Shown here: positions 24,919-35,935 of the stretch, in pieces
Layout: the number at the start of each line of letters is the position of its first letter
How positions within the stretch are numbered: position 1 is the first letter of the stretch
Assembly: GCA_036924285.1 (NCBI GenBank)
Contig: JAYKYS010000001.1
Span: 8,767,501-8,831,500 of the forward strand
Source: Asterella californica
Taxonomy: Eukaryota > Streptophyta > Marchantiopsida > Marchantiales > Aytoniaceae
Reading direction: 5' to 3'
DNA length: 64,000 nt
Notes under the pieces: model-generated
Seen by the model: the letters and a program-made list of their open reading frames with translations, nothing else
Databases searched by the model: none
Told to the model about the DNA's origin: nothing
Translations under genes and position numbers: made by a program

Positions 24919-25272
24919 GTAGTCACAAGTCTATTTGCTATACCTCCTTACTCAAATAGTTAGACATACATATGTAAACATTGGAGGGTTCATTATAGTA
25001 TGTGTAGATATTTCACAAGTTAAAAGATCAAATGTTTTACATTTCACACATCAACATAATAAAACATATACTAATATGTCTGACCTGTAAACATGAATGA
25101 GACCGCTTATAAGAGTGTACTCGTAGAATTTTGTTTACACGAGCGTTGTGTTCCTGTGATAGCAGACTCAACATCTGTCAGTTTCCAAGTTATACGCATC
25201 AAGTTAAACATTCGTTCAAATTTTATTAAATATTAAAATAAAAGTTGTTAATGCAAATAGACTTGTGACTAC
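24919..25272. mobile_element. 354-bp MITE-like element with perfect 20-bp terminal inverted repeats
   Basis: GTAGTCACAAGTCTATTTGC at 24,919-24,938 is the exact reverse complement of 25,253-25,272. The interior is AT-rich and noncoding, as in MITEs. A third copy of the 16-base core (AGTCACAAGTCTATTT) lies at 25,668-25,683. I found no target-site duplication, so the true ends may differ slightly. Confidence 0.6.
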
Positions 25273-26023
25273 TGGATAAAAAGAGGTTATAGAAATTTTC
25301 TTCATAACATCTTTAATAATTTTCTTGTGCTTGATAAAACGTATCATAACAATCTATTGTTTGATAACATCTTTGATTGACTATAGATTGTGATTAGATT
25401 GCACAAGTCAACTTTAGAAATATATTTCATCATATATTTTTTTTATATTGAGATGATGAGAATATTAAAAATATTAAAAACTATATTAAAAATAATAAAT
25501 AATAAACTACAGGCAAATAACTGATTCACCGTCCATAACCAGTCAACGGTGCGATACATCGCTAAGATATGTATAATCAAGCGCAAGAAATCTAATTGGA
25601 ATGTGATGAGTAATTTCTGGAGCCTTCTCTACCAGGTTTGCAACCGTCTACTGTAAACGTGTGCAATAGTCACAAGTCTATTTCCCTAAATAGATGTAGA
25701 TGTAGCAGGATAGAGAGGTGGCCAAGATTCGTGAGTGTCGTTTTCTCTTTAGTTCCCACGCATTTAATGTGCGAAGGAAGAAGTTCGGCGGTCAACTTCC
25801 ATTGACATTGGATCGCATGGAGGAGTTTCATAGGAAGTTGGAGATGCAAGGGTGGACTTGAGAAGTTGATATACGTATCTTCATGAACTTACTTGACAGA
25901 AATCACGGAGTTGAATAAGACGAGATGATGATATCGTCAAAACGATTTTGGACGGTGGCAAACGTCAAGCTCAACAAAGAAAGATTGGGAACAAGGCGGT
26001 TATAACGGTCCTTAATGTCCGTC
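25273..26023. other. Intergenic
   Basis: Very AT-rich to about 25,500, then more balanced. It contains an isolated copy of the MITE-like terminal core at 25,668-25,683. No gene recognised. Confidence 0.4.
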
Positions 26024-26610
26024 GAACGTGTACCACTTGTTGCTGGTGTTGCAGACTGGGACCGGTTAGCTGCCCTGGAGTGAGAAATCAGTCAAAGATG
26101 AGTGTTTCACTAAGATGCTTCGGAGGTCCTCTAACCAGTAAGGGAGCCTGTTGAGGAGAAACCTTTCCACCGTTTAGCTTTTTAGGAATACTTATTTAAA
26201 AATTATTCTCTAAAAGCGACCGCGCTTCCCTATCTGAAAGATGCCAATAAAGACTCCTTAATCCAAAATCTAACCGTTCGGGGAACAGTATCAAGTTCAT
26301 GTTCTTTAAAAAACCATTTAAAGACTGCGGTGGGAGATTTCCACCTGATCTGTAAATGAGATAAGGAGGTCTTCGTCGCTATAGGGGTGGAGATGCTCTT
26401 ATGACGAGGTATAGGGCTAAAAATGCTCTTGTCTTCCCTTCAGAGTGCATTTGACGACAGACGTGTACCACTTGTTGCTGCTGATATCTCACTCCAGGCT
26501 AGGACAAGTTAGTTGCCCTGGAGTGAGATATCAGTCAATGATGAGTGTTTCACTTAGAGAGATTTTCCTCTTATGACGAGGGTTTTGGGCCTAAAATGCT
26601 CTTGTCTTCC
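26024..26610. repeat. Duplicated segment upstream of the GLR gene
   Basis: A block of about 100 bp beginning CGTGTACCACTTGTTGCTG and ending GATGAGTGTTTCACT occurs at 26,026-26,122 and again at 26,462-26,556, with scattered differences. A second block (ATGACGAGG...AAAATGCTCTTGTCTTCCCTT) occurs at about 26,401 and 26,573. The interleaved order suggests successive local duplications. The last copies end about 400 bp before the GLR start codon. Confidence 0.75.
26483..26532. repeat. Perfect 16-bp inverted repeat (hairpin)
   Basis: GATATCTCACTCCAGG (26,483-26,498) pairs exactly with CCTGGAGTGAGATATC (26,517-26,532) across an 18-base loop. The related upstream copy near 26,060-26,095 keeps only the right arm (CCTGGAGTGAGAAATC). 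Confidence 0.9.
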
Positions 26611-27014
26611 CTTGAGAGTCCATATTACGTTTGGCAGACGTTTGCAGTTGCCAGGTGGTCATCCATCCAGCGTTCCCGGAGCTCATGGATCTCGCTCTCC
26701 AAAAAGCTGTCTTGTCAATACAAAGTACAACGAGTGTGCAAGGAACTTGGCCTCCTTCTTCAGACACAATACCCACACAAGCCAACCACCACAAATAGAC
26801 GTAGACGCCTTGCTCTTATTCTTCCACCTGCAGCTCTCTACATCTATTTGAGAAGAGAGAAAGAGAGAGAGGAGGAAAAAAAGCATACAGTTGAAAGCCA
26901 AACCAGAGAAGATCTAGAGGAGTGTAGAACAGGAATGAAAACAGACACCACAACAGTATCAGGAGCAAGAGACCCTTGCTGGGCGCAGTGAGCTGCTGCT
27001 GCGGGGTTAGACAG

Positions 27015-30000
27015 ATGCAGCTTGGGCAGCTGCTAGTGGTGGTGTCTGCATGGTGGTGGTGGTGGTCCTTGCTTATTTTCACAACCTGGACAGGCGGTCA
27101 AGTCCAAGGAGCCAACACCACCCTGAAAATTGGGGCATTGTTTGCCTTCAATACTTCTATCGGCAACGAAGCGCTCACAGCAGTCACCCTCGCCGTGCAG
27201 GATGTCAATGCCAATGACACCGTTCTCAAAGATGTCAAACTGGAAATACGAACCTCCGATTCGAATTGCTCCGCGTTTCAAGGGGCCGCTGCTGGTACCG
27301 TTGCTCTTGCTCCCTCTCCTCCTCTAGAGCCATCTAAGAGTTGGTTAACCCCTTGGAAATACAGGCTTGAGGTCGTCGCGGTCACTCGTCGGGTCTGAAG
27401 AGATTGCATGAGCACTTTAGTGATGCTAATCGAGATAGAGAAAATTGTTTTTCTCGTCGAACAGTATTTTAACAGTTCCTTACGTGGAACAGGGACTGAA
27501 GCACTGGAGATGAAACTGTTTGTTCTGTGCAGCGGTGGATATTTTGAAGGATAATGTAGTAGCTATTGTTGGGCCCCAGACATCGGAGGTAGCTCAGTTC
27601 GCCGCAGACCTCGCCAGTGCTACTCGAGTTCCTCTTGTGTCCTTCTCGGCAACAGATCCCGGGTTGACGGAAGGGCAGAATCACTATTTTATCCGGACGG
27701 TCCACAACGATGCAGTCCAGATGACTGCAATCGCAGCTGTTGTAGAATTGTACGGGTGGCGGGAGGTAGTGGCAGTATCAACCAACGATTACGTGGGGGT
27801 AAACAGTGTCGATGCGCTGAGTGATTCTTTGCAGCTGGTCGGCGCGACACTCGGATTCAAGATTTTGATGAGTCCTGATGTGGAGAAAAAGGATATGATT
27901 CCTGTAATCACTGAATTGTCTCTCTTGGAATCCAGAGTATTCGTTGTCCATGTGCAACCCAGAATTGCGCGCATGTTCTTTTCCACAGCTCGCTCCTTGG
28001 CAATGATGACCACGGGCTGCGTCTGGATATTGAGTGAGGCGACTACGAGCTTGCTCGATGATTTACCCTCGACGGACTCGATCTGGGCCTCGTTGCAAGG
28101 TGTCATCGGTGTTCGGGCTTACGTACCTTCCACTCATGAGCTAGATTCGTTTCACGCGAGGTTCAAGGCATATATGCAATCAACTCGAACCGCCTATACA
28201 CCGAGCAATAGAGCTGTCATGAATCTGTACGGCTTGTATGCTTATGACGCTGTTTGGCTGATAGCTCATGCCATCGACACCTTTCTCAACCAAGGTGGCA
28301 ACTTTAGTTTTGTCCCGCGGCCTCCCATTCCTGAAGTGGCTGGGGGCACGACAGAACTTGCCAGTTTGCAGATCCTTGAGGAAGGCGTTGCATTTATGGA
28401 CCACCTGAAAAGTACTCGGTTTGAAGGCCTCAGCGGACCCATTAGCTTAAACAATTTCGGAGATGTGGAGGTTACTGATTATGAAATAATTAACACTTTC
28501 GGGACAGCGCAGCGTGTGGTTGGCTACTGGAATAACGAGACGGGGTTCTCAGCATACCCTTTTCACGTGAATTCACCACCACCGCCAGCACCAGCAGGCT
28601 CAAATCGCAGTTCTTCTAGCAGAGCTACACCTCCTCCTCCAAGGCTCCAAGATGTGATATGGCCAGGTGGAACTGCCCAGGTATCATGAGTTACACAAAA
28701 TTCAGATAACCTATCATGTTTGCTAGTTCGTTCAGAGCTGCTTTGGCAACGACGCATCAACATAGATGCTCTGCAAATTTATCTACTTGCAAACATAATC
28801 AGGCCCCATGATGGTAATGATTGTGATCAGTTCTCCAAGGTGAAAATGCATGTTGGCCGTGTGGTGGCGTTTAAATGTAGGTGCCGAAAGGCTGGGTGGT
28901 ACCAAAGAATGGCAAGCCGCTGTTAATTGGCGTGCCTTACAAGGTCGGTTACAGGGAGTTCGTTGATATCAACCCCAATCGAACTATGTTTCACGGGTTT
29001 TGCATCGAAGTCTTTGAGGCTGCTCTCACATTTCTTCCTTATTCGGTGTCGTACAAGTTCGAAGTTTTCGGAAACGGAATTGACACACCGAACTATGACG
29101 ACCTCGTGGAAGAGATTGTGAATAAGGTACCTTCAGATTAAACTCTACGTAACTTTTGCTGCAGTAATACCATATCATAGATAAGGGAAACTTCAACGCT
29201 TGTACATCAGTTGCTTTACTGCTTGGGGCCGCTGAATCCTCGTTTCGAGGTTACTGTCTGCTGATGATTCGCTAAACTGACAATGCTGAGCTGACAATGC
29301 AGAAATATGATGCGGTTGTTGGAGACGTTACCATCACAACTAAGCGTTCAAAAACAGTAGATTTTACACAGCCGTATTCTACATCTGGGTTGGTCGTGGT
29401 TGTGCCAACGAAGAATGGCGGGAGCAGCCATGCGTGGGCTTTCATGCGCCCTTTTACTCCACTCATGTGGTGTACGACTGGCCTCTTTTTCCTTTTCACT
29501 GGACTTGCCCTTTGGATACTGGAACACAAGAAGAACCGGGATTTTCGTGGGCGACCAAAGAAGCAGCTTGTTACTGTTCTCTGGTTCGCTCTTTGGACTT
29601 TTCAACTCCTTATCTTGTGGTCAGTCTGTCGGAATTGAATCGATTTAGAGGTCGATGATGGTTAGGGCAATATTTAGCTCAAGTAAGTCTAGCGATGATT
29701 CTTACTATTTCACAGTAGGAAATACTTTCCCCAGCAAAGTATATGTTCTGTGGTTATTTTTCTTGTGGATAGTCGTTGAGTTATCGTTTCTCTTCTGTTG
29801 CACAGTAGCCCGTTCATTGTAGAGTAAATGTTCATCTCATTTAGTATCTCTTGGGATCGTTAGGTTTATCTGAAGAGGAACTTTATGGCGAAGTGCCTCG
29901 ATGTTCTGTGTCGAAGCATATTACTTGAGGCTGTGTGGTGAATTTTCCTGACTGACTGTTTGTGCTGGAACTTCTCGTGAGTGCAGGTTTATATTTTCGA

Positions 30001-31539
30001 CGCTCTTTTTTTCTCAACGTAAGTTGAATACTTTGATCGACATCTATCTTCTTTGAAGTCAGATATGTTAGTCATCCTTCTTTTGCCAGCACTATAAACA
30101 GATTCTGGTTGTCTGTACAGGGGAAAAGGTCAAAAGCACTCTCGGCAGAGCTGTCCTTATAATTTGGTTATTTGTCGTTCTCATCGTCACCTCCAGTTAC
30201 ACTGCTAGTCTTACGTCGATTCTCACCGTTCAGCAGCTGGTTCCAACCATACAGGTGTGTAGCACCCATGCTTTGGGCTCTTCGTCAGTTGGTCCTCAAA
30301 GAGTGATACTTATTATTGTCAAATCGCCTGGTCCCTGCCTCGTTTTCCAGGGAATAGCTGGGCTAGTGACAAGCAATGTAGCAATTGGATATCAAGCAGG
30401 ATCGTTTGTTGCGGAGTATCTGCAGCAGCTGAATGTGCCCAAGGAAAGGTTGGTGCCCTTAGGGACAATGGCAGAATATGCCGAGGCGTTACGGAAGGGA
30501 TACGTTGGTGCTATTGTGGACGAGATGCCATATGTGCAAGTCTTCTTGTCGTCAGAATGTGATTACAGGACCGCTGGGCAAGAGTTCACGAAAAGCGGTT
30601 GGGGTTTCGTAAGTATTTCTAACTCAAATCGACAAGTTCACATGAGAGTGGAAGTGCTGCTTGATAAAACTCCTGCTTGAAAGACCGACCTAAAATTCTA
30701 TTGATTTTCTGTTTCATCATCGGATTGTGCATTCATCGCCGCCGGGCAGGAGTATGACAAAAGCGGATGGGGCTTCGTAAGTATATGACTCAATATCATC
30801 AGTACTGAGAGTGTGAGTGCTGGTTTGGGGAACACCTGGTTCCGAGGGCCTGTAGGTGACTGTAGAAGCCGTTGTAGACCAAAACTACACACGGTTTGAA
30901 GTCTCTCTCATTCATTTTCCTTTGAAATTTATCTTACGCTCAAAGTGATGAGTTCCGTTTGCTGCCCCTCGTGGCTTCAGTGACTTACTGGTGTTCTCCT
31001 GATTTGCCCAGGCTTTCCCCAAAGGATCCCAGCTTTCTGTTGATATTTCGACAGCAATCTTGGCGCTGGCTGAAAATGGTGACCTCCAAAAGATTCACGA
31101 TTATTGGTTAAACTCGAAAGACTGTACCTCGACAGACGTATATGCAGACAGCAACGAGCTCGGATTGAGCACCTTCTGGGGCCTCTTTTTGATAACGGGC
31201 ACAGCCTCTATTTTCTGCATTGTTCTCTATTACTCACGGCTTATTTGGCAACACCACAAAACCTACAGAGACGAGGAGTTCTCTGAGTCAGATACCCTTT
31301 CGTCCCGTGCATCTCGAGGCAGAAGCTTTTTGCGGTCACTTGTCTCGTTTATCGAAGAAGCCGAAGTCGCTGCGACAGTGGCCAGAGCCGATACCTCTGC
31401 AAACAACTCACAACGGAAACACAAGGATCGAAGGAGGAGTAGATCAAGTTTTGGGGATGAACGTGTAGGGTCTGGACGTTCTGAGAACCCAGATCACCAA
31501 GAACATCCTTTCACGCAACAGATAGGCATAACAATGTAG
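27015..31539 (+). CDS. GLR: Plant glutamate receptor-like channel (GLR), seven exons
   Basis: Ligand-gated cation channel subunit of the plant iGluR-related family, expected in a membrane as a tetramer. Proposed exons: 27,015-27,294; 27,533-28,680; 28,881-29,126; 29,303-29,623; 30,129-30,254; 30,351-30,608; 31,012-31,539, giving about 968 residues (family usually about 900-950). All proposed introns are GT-AG. A hydrophobic leader (residues 1-33) is followed by the amino-terminal ligand-binding-like domain (about 40-430) and a proline-rich linker (about 445-465). Then come S1 (about 480-590, with the conserved Arg in [14 protein letters not shown] near 573), M1 (610-632), a pore loop (about 646-665), M3 with SSYTASLTS (about 672-695), S2 with VDEMPY (near 761), and M4 (about 844-871). 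The exon 4-5 junction is the weak point. An upstream in-frame ATG at 26,976 would add 13 residues; I chose 27,015 because it puts the hydrophobic leader at the terminus. Confidence 0.9.
30715..30776 (+). pseudogene. Partial duplicate of GLR exon 6 3' end
   Basis: Inside intron 6, these 62 bp repeat the last part of exon 6. They encode [20 protein letters not shown], against [20 protein letters not shown] in the exon. They end at an intact splice donor, GTAAGTAT, identical to that of exon 6. I saw no good acceptor immediately upstream. It may be a relic of a local duplication or an alternative exon end. Confidence 0.8.
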
Positions 31540-32949
31540 CGGATAGAAACAATGTAATCTGATTATAGTCAAGTTTACCTGTACAGTAAGTAAACTGCAG
31601 CAGTTCCGTGTCCTGAGCACCAACTACCATCATGCGACTTCCCACGGATGACGGTTCATATGCAAGCATTCTTCTAGCTGAATGAAGCATTCGTTTGCTG
31701 ATTGAAATGCTGGCATCTCTAATGACTACGATCGGTAGCTGCTGGCTGCTGTCTACCGCAGGCAAGCTGGTACATGCACTCATATCTAGGTCATCATCTC
31801 GGTCTTGCCTCTGGTGAGCGTACAACAGAACGCGTCTGAACTGTACTACATTGCAACAGTCAGTGACCACCACCCCTACTCAAGTGATTCAACTCAAACC
31901 TATATTTCTCGCCTACCTTCTGTTGGAAGGTCTGCTACGTCAAACAAAGCTAGACCTCAGTGCGGATAATGGCTCTCTTCAGCGGAACCAGGAAACAGCT
32001 TTTCGTCTTGCTCCCCCATGACCGGTGTTTACTTCGAGAAAACTAGAGTACCGAATGAGCTGCTCTAGTTTGGCATGAGAACTGATGTGATTGTACGAAT
32101 GCAGACGGAGCGCCTAAGTCTTGGTTCAGGTCGTAGCAACAAGTTGTCCTATCTTGAATGGTCGTCAACACCAGTGTACAGATTACTATTCCATCAGGCA
32201 CCCGATGGATTTATCACTCTCCTCTTGCGGCTGCAACGTCTACAAAGTTGTTAGCAGGTCATGGTTTTTCGTTCGACTCTAGTTGATAAGAAACCGTTCG
32301 ATAATCTGCTCTGCAAACAGTGTGGTGGTGCAGCAGCATTGGCGTTCCCCTAAATTACGTCCTATTGTACTGTTTTGAAGATTCGTGGTACACGAAAGCG
32401 AAATATGAAATTTGATATTTTACGATTTCCGCGGCGATACTCATTTGGACTTCTGTGGAGTTCCTTCGTGTTTTGGTCAAGTTAAATAAATTTTTCACTA
32501 CTCCAGAGTACAGCTCAAGAATTCGATAAGCACACTTGTCTTTTCCATAGCCTGGTACTCTGAGAATCGCGGTAAGTTCACAATGAAAGAATTGAGTTAT
32601 TTTGTGTATGCATTTCACATACTTATTATAGTTTCATTTTGTTGTTTTTAAATAATATTTATTTGAGTACCAAATCATTAACAGTACAGTACTCACATCA
32701 CCATTTAATAAAATATTTCCTCTTTGTGAATGGACGTAGCGTATAAACTATAAAATTATTTCTTTAATTTCTTATTGTTTGGAAATTGACGCCAGGTTTT
32801 GCTGCAAAATGCATAAAAGTGTCAAAGAATATACAACCGGACGCCATTGCACCTGAAGACTTAATAATGGTGTAAGTAATAGTTCGCATGTCCATTAACA
32901 TGAATACTAATTATTATGTATGTAGGACAAGTTGTATAATGATAAAAAA
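31540..32949. other. GLR 3' flank
   Basis: Presumably holds the GLR 3' UTR and then AT-rich sequence. The 120-residue minus-strand frame at 31,511-31,873 overlaps the GLR stop codon and 3' flank and shows no domain. I do not consider it a gene. Confidence 0.4.
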
Positions 32950-33131
32950 TAGTAAATGTTATTATTTGTTACTTGGGGTCTTCGTGGATAATGATACTTT
33001 CCATGTGAGTACACTACAGAGGGACTCGTACCAGAAACTTCATTAACAGTTTGCAGCGCATGTCTCTCTAATCATACCTGCAATGGATTGAACCCACTAC
33101 CTTTTTCTTAGAGGACTACTAAACCACTTGG
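32950..33131 (-). mobile_element. SINE-like element, minus strand
   Basis: Read on the minus strand, TGGTTTAGTAGT (33,126-33,115) fits box A and GGTTCAATCC (33,094-33,085) fits box B. The spacing is about 20 bp, shorter than usual. The body continues for 100 bp or more with no clear tail or target-site duplication. The left limit is a guess. Confidence 0.35.
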
Positions 33132-34006
33132 GATATCAATTTTTGTTGTAATAGAATGCTGTATGATACACATGTGTTAATTGTTAACCGAAAAAATTAA
33201 CTTTTTTTCAATAATTGTGGTTTTGGTCTAAACGGATCAAGAAGAGGTGCCAGTGAATATTTGTTCACATCACTTTATCAGGTGGTAAATAGATGTTAAT
33301 AAGATAAATATCCAAATCAAATCTCTCATCAACATCGTCTTTTTTAAATTACCTTCTTATCTTGAACTTTGAGAAATTATAAAGGTAATTCAGGAGGCGT
33401 AAGACTGAATTTGCAGTCTTAAAATGTTAGTAACACGACCACTGTTCAAAATATGCCTTTACTACCAGAAGGGGCTGAAAGCTAGTATTCCATTTGTGTT
33501 GATACTATTAGAGTAGAACTTATGATCACCTGAAGCAAGAGTCACAAAAGCGAAGATTATGTTTTATGGAAAATGGACAATCTTACGTGTTATGATATAT
33601 GCTAAAATGAAAAAATCCATCTTAGTTATTGTACGAGTAATGCTATTCAAGTGAGCGATAATCTCTTACGTTACTTGCATCTACACAGAGACTGATCTAG
33701 TAAAAATTTCCAGGAAAAAGTGAATACTTAAGAAAAGAACTAATGATCTGATTATTAGTAGAAGTAGCACTACTTACCGAGATACGTCAAATTACTGAAG
33801 TCATTCGTATAGTCCATCAACTGAAGTTACGTAATGAAAATACCACGAAAGCAAAAAGAAAAACACATTGTTGGATTGCACGAAGGTCACTTGAATTGAG
33901 ATGGGAAAGAGCTTGTGCGATACTCATTTTTCTTCATCTTCATTTACACCGAAGGAGTGGGAACGAGAAGTACGATATATACATCCATGATACTAGAGGT
34001 CCAAAC
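33132..34006. other. Intergenic, AT-rich
   Basis: No coding frame or repeat recognised. Confidence 0.4.
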
Positions 34007-34210
34007 TCAATGAGAAATCCCACCCCTCTCTTATTAGGAAAATCGGGTAGCAAAATGATTAGTCTCGTTGTCTCACTAGTGGAAGATCCAAGGTTCAAAC
34101 CTTAGCTTTTCCTTGACGGATAGCTTCGGCTTGGGCATGTGGGTGTCGGCATGCAATGTGGAACACTCTTAAAATTCTTAAAGAAAGAAAGAAGTCAATG
34201 AGTAATCCCA
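34007..34210 (+). mobile_element. tRNA-derived SINE with target-site duplications
   Basis: The flanks TCAATGAGAAATCCCA (34,007-34,022) and TCAATGAGTAATCCCA (34,195-34,210) are a 16-bp target-site duplication with one mismatch. The 172-bp body carries box A (TAGCAAAATGAT, 34,048-34,059) and box B (GGTTCAAACCT, 34,092-34,102), 32 bp apart. It ends in an A-rich (AAAG)n tail. This is the structure expected of a SINE moved by LINE machinery. I do not recognise the family. Confidence 0.85.
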
Positions 34211-35166
34211 TAAGGAAAGGTCTTTTTCCGGGGTTCAATAGCCTAAAGTCAAGATACATTTTCCAGTAGGCTAAAGTCAAAGTTTCCAAAGCGGATATCG
34301 ACACACTTGCAGATCGATCCACCGAATGAACTATAAGTATAGTCGTGAATGCTCGAATCATGATGATTTAAAGAGCAACCCACGAAAAAATTTCAAGTTG
34401 AAGATGAGATCGAGGACTCATCATGCACTGAAGCTCAATTCGATACCCAAAAACTGAACTTTGGAGGCTCCTTGGATAGCACGAAGGGTTATCTCTCGGA
34501 TCTGCAAATTTGAGCAATTCAACCATGGTAGCTATAGGAAATATTTGGTTCTTCATTCTGTTCGAGTTTAGCTCCCGCACCGTCCGACTCTTTACCTCGT
34601 CCCAAGTGCGATAGTAGTGAGGAAAGTTGCAACAAATGTCCCAGGTCTGTGCTAACAGCATACGCTATTCATACATGACCAGAAATAACAAGAGTTGCTT
34701 CTCGCTTTTACTCATTTCCATGGAGTAAAGGTTTGCATTAAGGTCTTTGCTTGCATCCACTCATCAATCCAACGACATCCTCAACTGATATATATGTAAG
34801 GAGAGGGTAGCATTGCTATTTGGCCAAGCAAAAGTACTAAAAGGGCTGTCATCCTTTCTCTCAACCGGTACTTGCTAGGGACTGAAGATCGAGTAAAGGT
34901 GCTTTAGGTTTAGATACTTCATTTTTCTGTTCTGGGCAAACCTTTCTTTTTGTTCTCTTCCTCTCTCCTTGCTCTTTTGCTTATATCTCTTCTCAATTCT
35001 GTTTATTCTGTAGAATCCACAGATCATAACGTTCGCTCTACTCCTCCTCCTGCATAGTACATTAGAAATCAAAGCAGTTGGATGTAAATCAGAAATTTTA
35101 AATTTTTAGACTAAGTACTTTCCTGATGAAATCATCTTTTCCAAAGACATTCATCGGCAATTTACT
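34211..35166. other. Intergenic
   Basis: A 97-residue minus-strand frame (34,368-34,661) has no recognisable domain. Nothing else found. Confidence 0.3.
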
Positions 35167-35935
35167 TCAAACGCAAACCAAGCGCAAGTCTAACACCAAA
35201 AACCTGTCAGCTTTCTCCGCTCACTGCCGGACTTCCATCGTGTAAATAGTTCGCAGTGAGCTTGTTCCTCTCTTTCGTAAAAGACATCAGTCGCTGCTTT
35301 TCCGGAAATATGCTTCGAAGGAACCATCACTCTTTCTCCGACTGATCATAACTCATACTCGAGCCGTCTGTCTGTCTCGAACATCCATATTTTCGAGAAG
35401 ATGACCATCGTATCTCTCTGAGAATGTTTGCTGTTTCTGCACCTCGGAAACAGAGCTCCACTTGTCCAACTGCTTGTTTACCTCCTCCAAAGCGCGAGCG
35501 TAGTGACGAATGGTATCAGAATCCCTCAATTCTTCACTAATTACTCCCTGCTAAAACCAAACCAAAAAGCTTGACTTTGAGCTCTGTTGAACTCAGGAAT
35601 CATGTAAGCTGAGCTGAACTTCGGTGGACAGCAGTGATCAAATTCGTGACGCATATTTACCTCCAACACCAGGGCATTTCACACTTCATCCTCTAAATGA
35701 ATCGCTGGATTCCATTTGTAAGTGAATGCTTTTACATCTGTCTACCGTACCACGATTGTCAGAAAGATAAGCCCTACCTACGGTTGGAAGTTCATACGCC
35801 CTGGCAGCGAGAAAGTTATCTAGATCATTGTTCGCTTGCTCTGCATAGGCCCCCACTGTGGCCAAGCTTGAACGATGGATGTCATCGTGCCCACCATTCT
35901 AAGCGAGCGACTCCCTATCTTGAACAACAGCGAGA
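35167..35935 (-). pseudogene. SABATH methyltransferase pseudogene A (exons 2 and 3)
   Basis: Matches the intact SABATH gene at 47.3-49.4 kb. Exon 2 corresponds to about 35,935-35,661, ending in a donor (GTTGGAG then GTAAAT). An intron of about 113 bp follows. Exon 3 corresponds to 35,547-35,167 and starts after a TTTTAGCAG acceptor with GVISEELRDSDTI. It carries a TAG at 35,901-35,899 in place of the Tyr codon of SPAYNGG, an insertion near CCAACCGTAGGTAGGG, and several frameshifts in exon 3. No exon 1 was found upstream. Retention of intron 2 shows it arose by DNA duplication, not retroposition. Confidence 0.9.

Noticed and set aside
26545..26991. 148-residue plus-strand frame before the GLR gene
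   Set aside because: It spans duplicated noncoding blocks, has no domain, and overlaps the presumed GLR 5' UTR in other frames.
31511..31873. 120-residue minus-strand frame
   Set aside because: Antisense to the GLR end and 3' flank, with no recognisable domain and no splice context.
34368..34661. 97-residue minus-strand frame as SABATH exon 1 for pseudogene A
   Set aside because: It lies downstream, not upstream, of the pseudogene on its own strand and lacks the SAM-binding motif.
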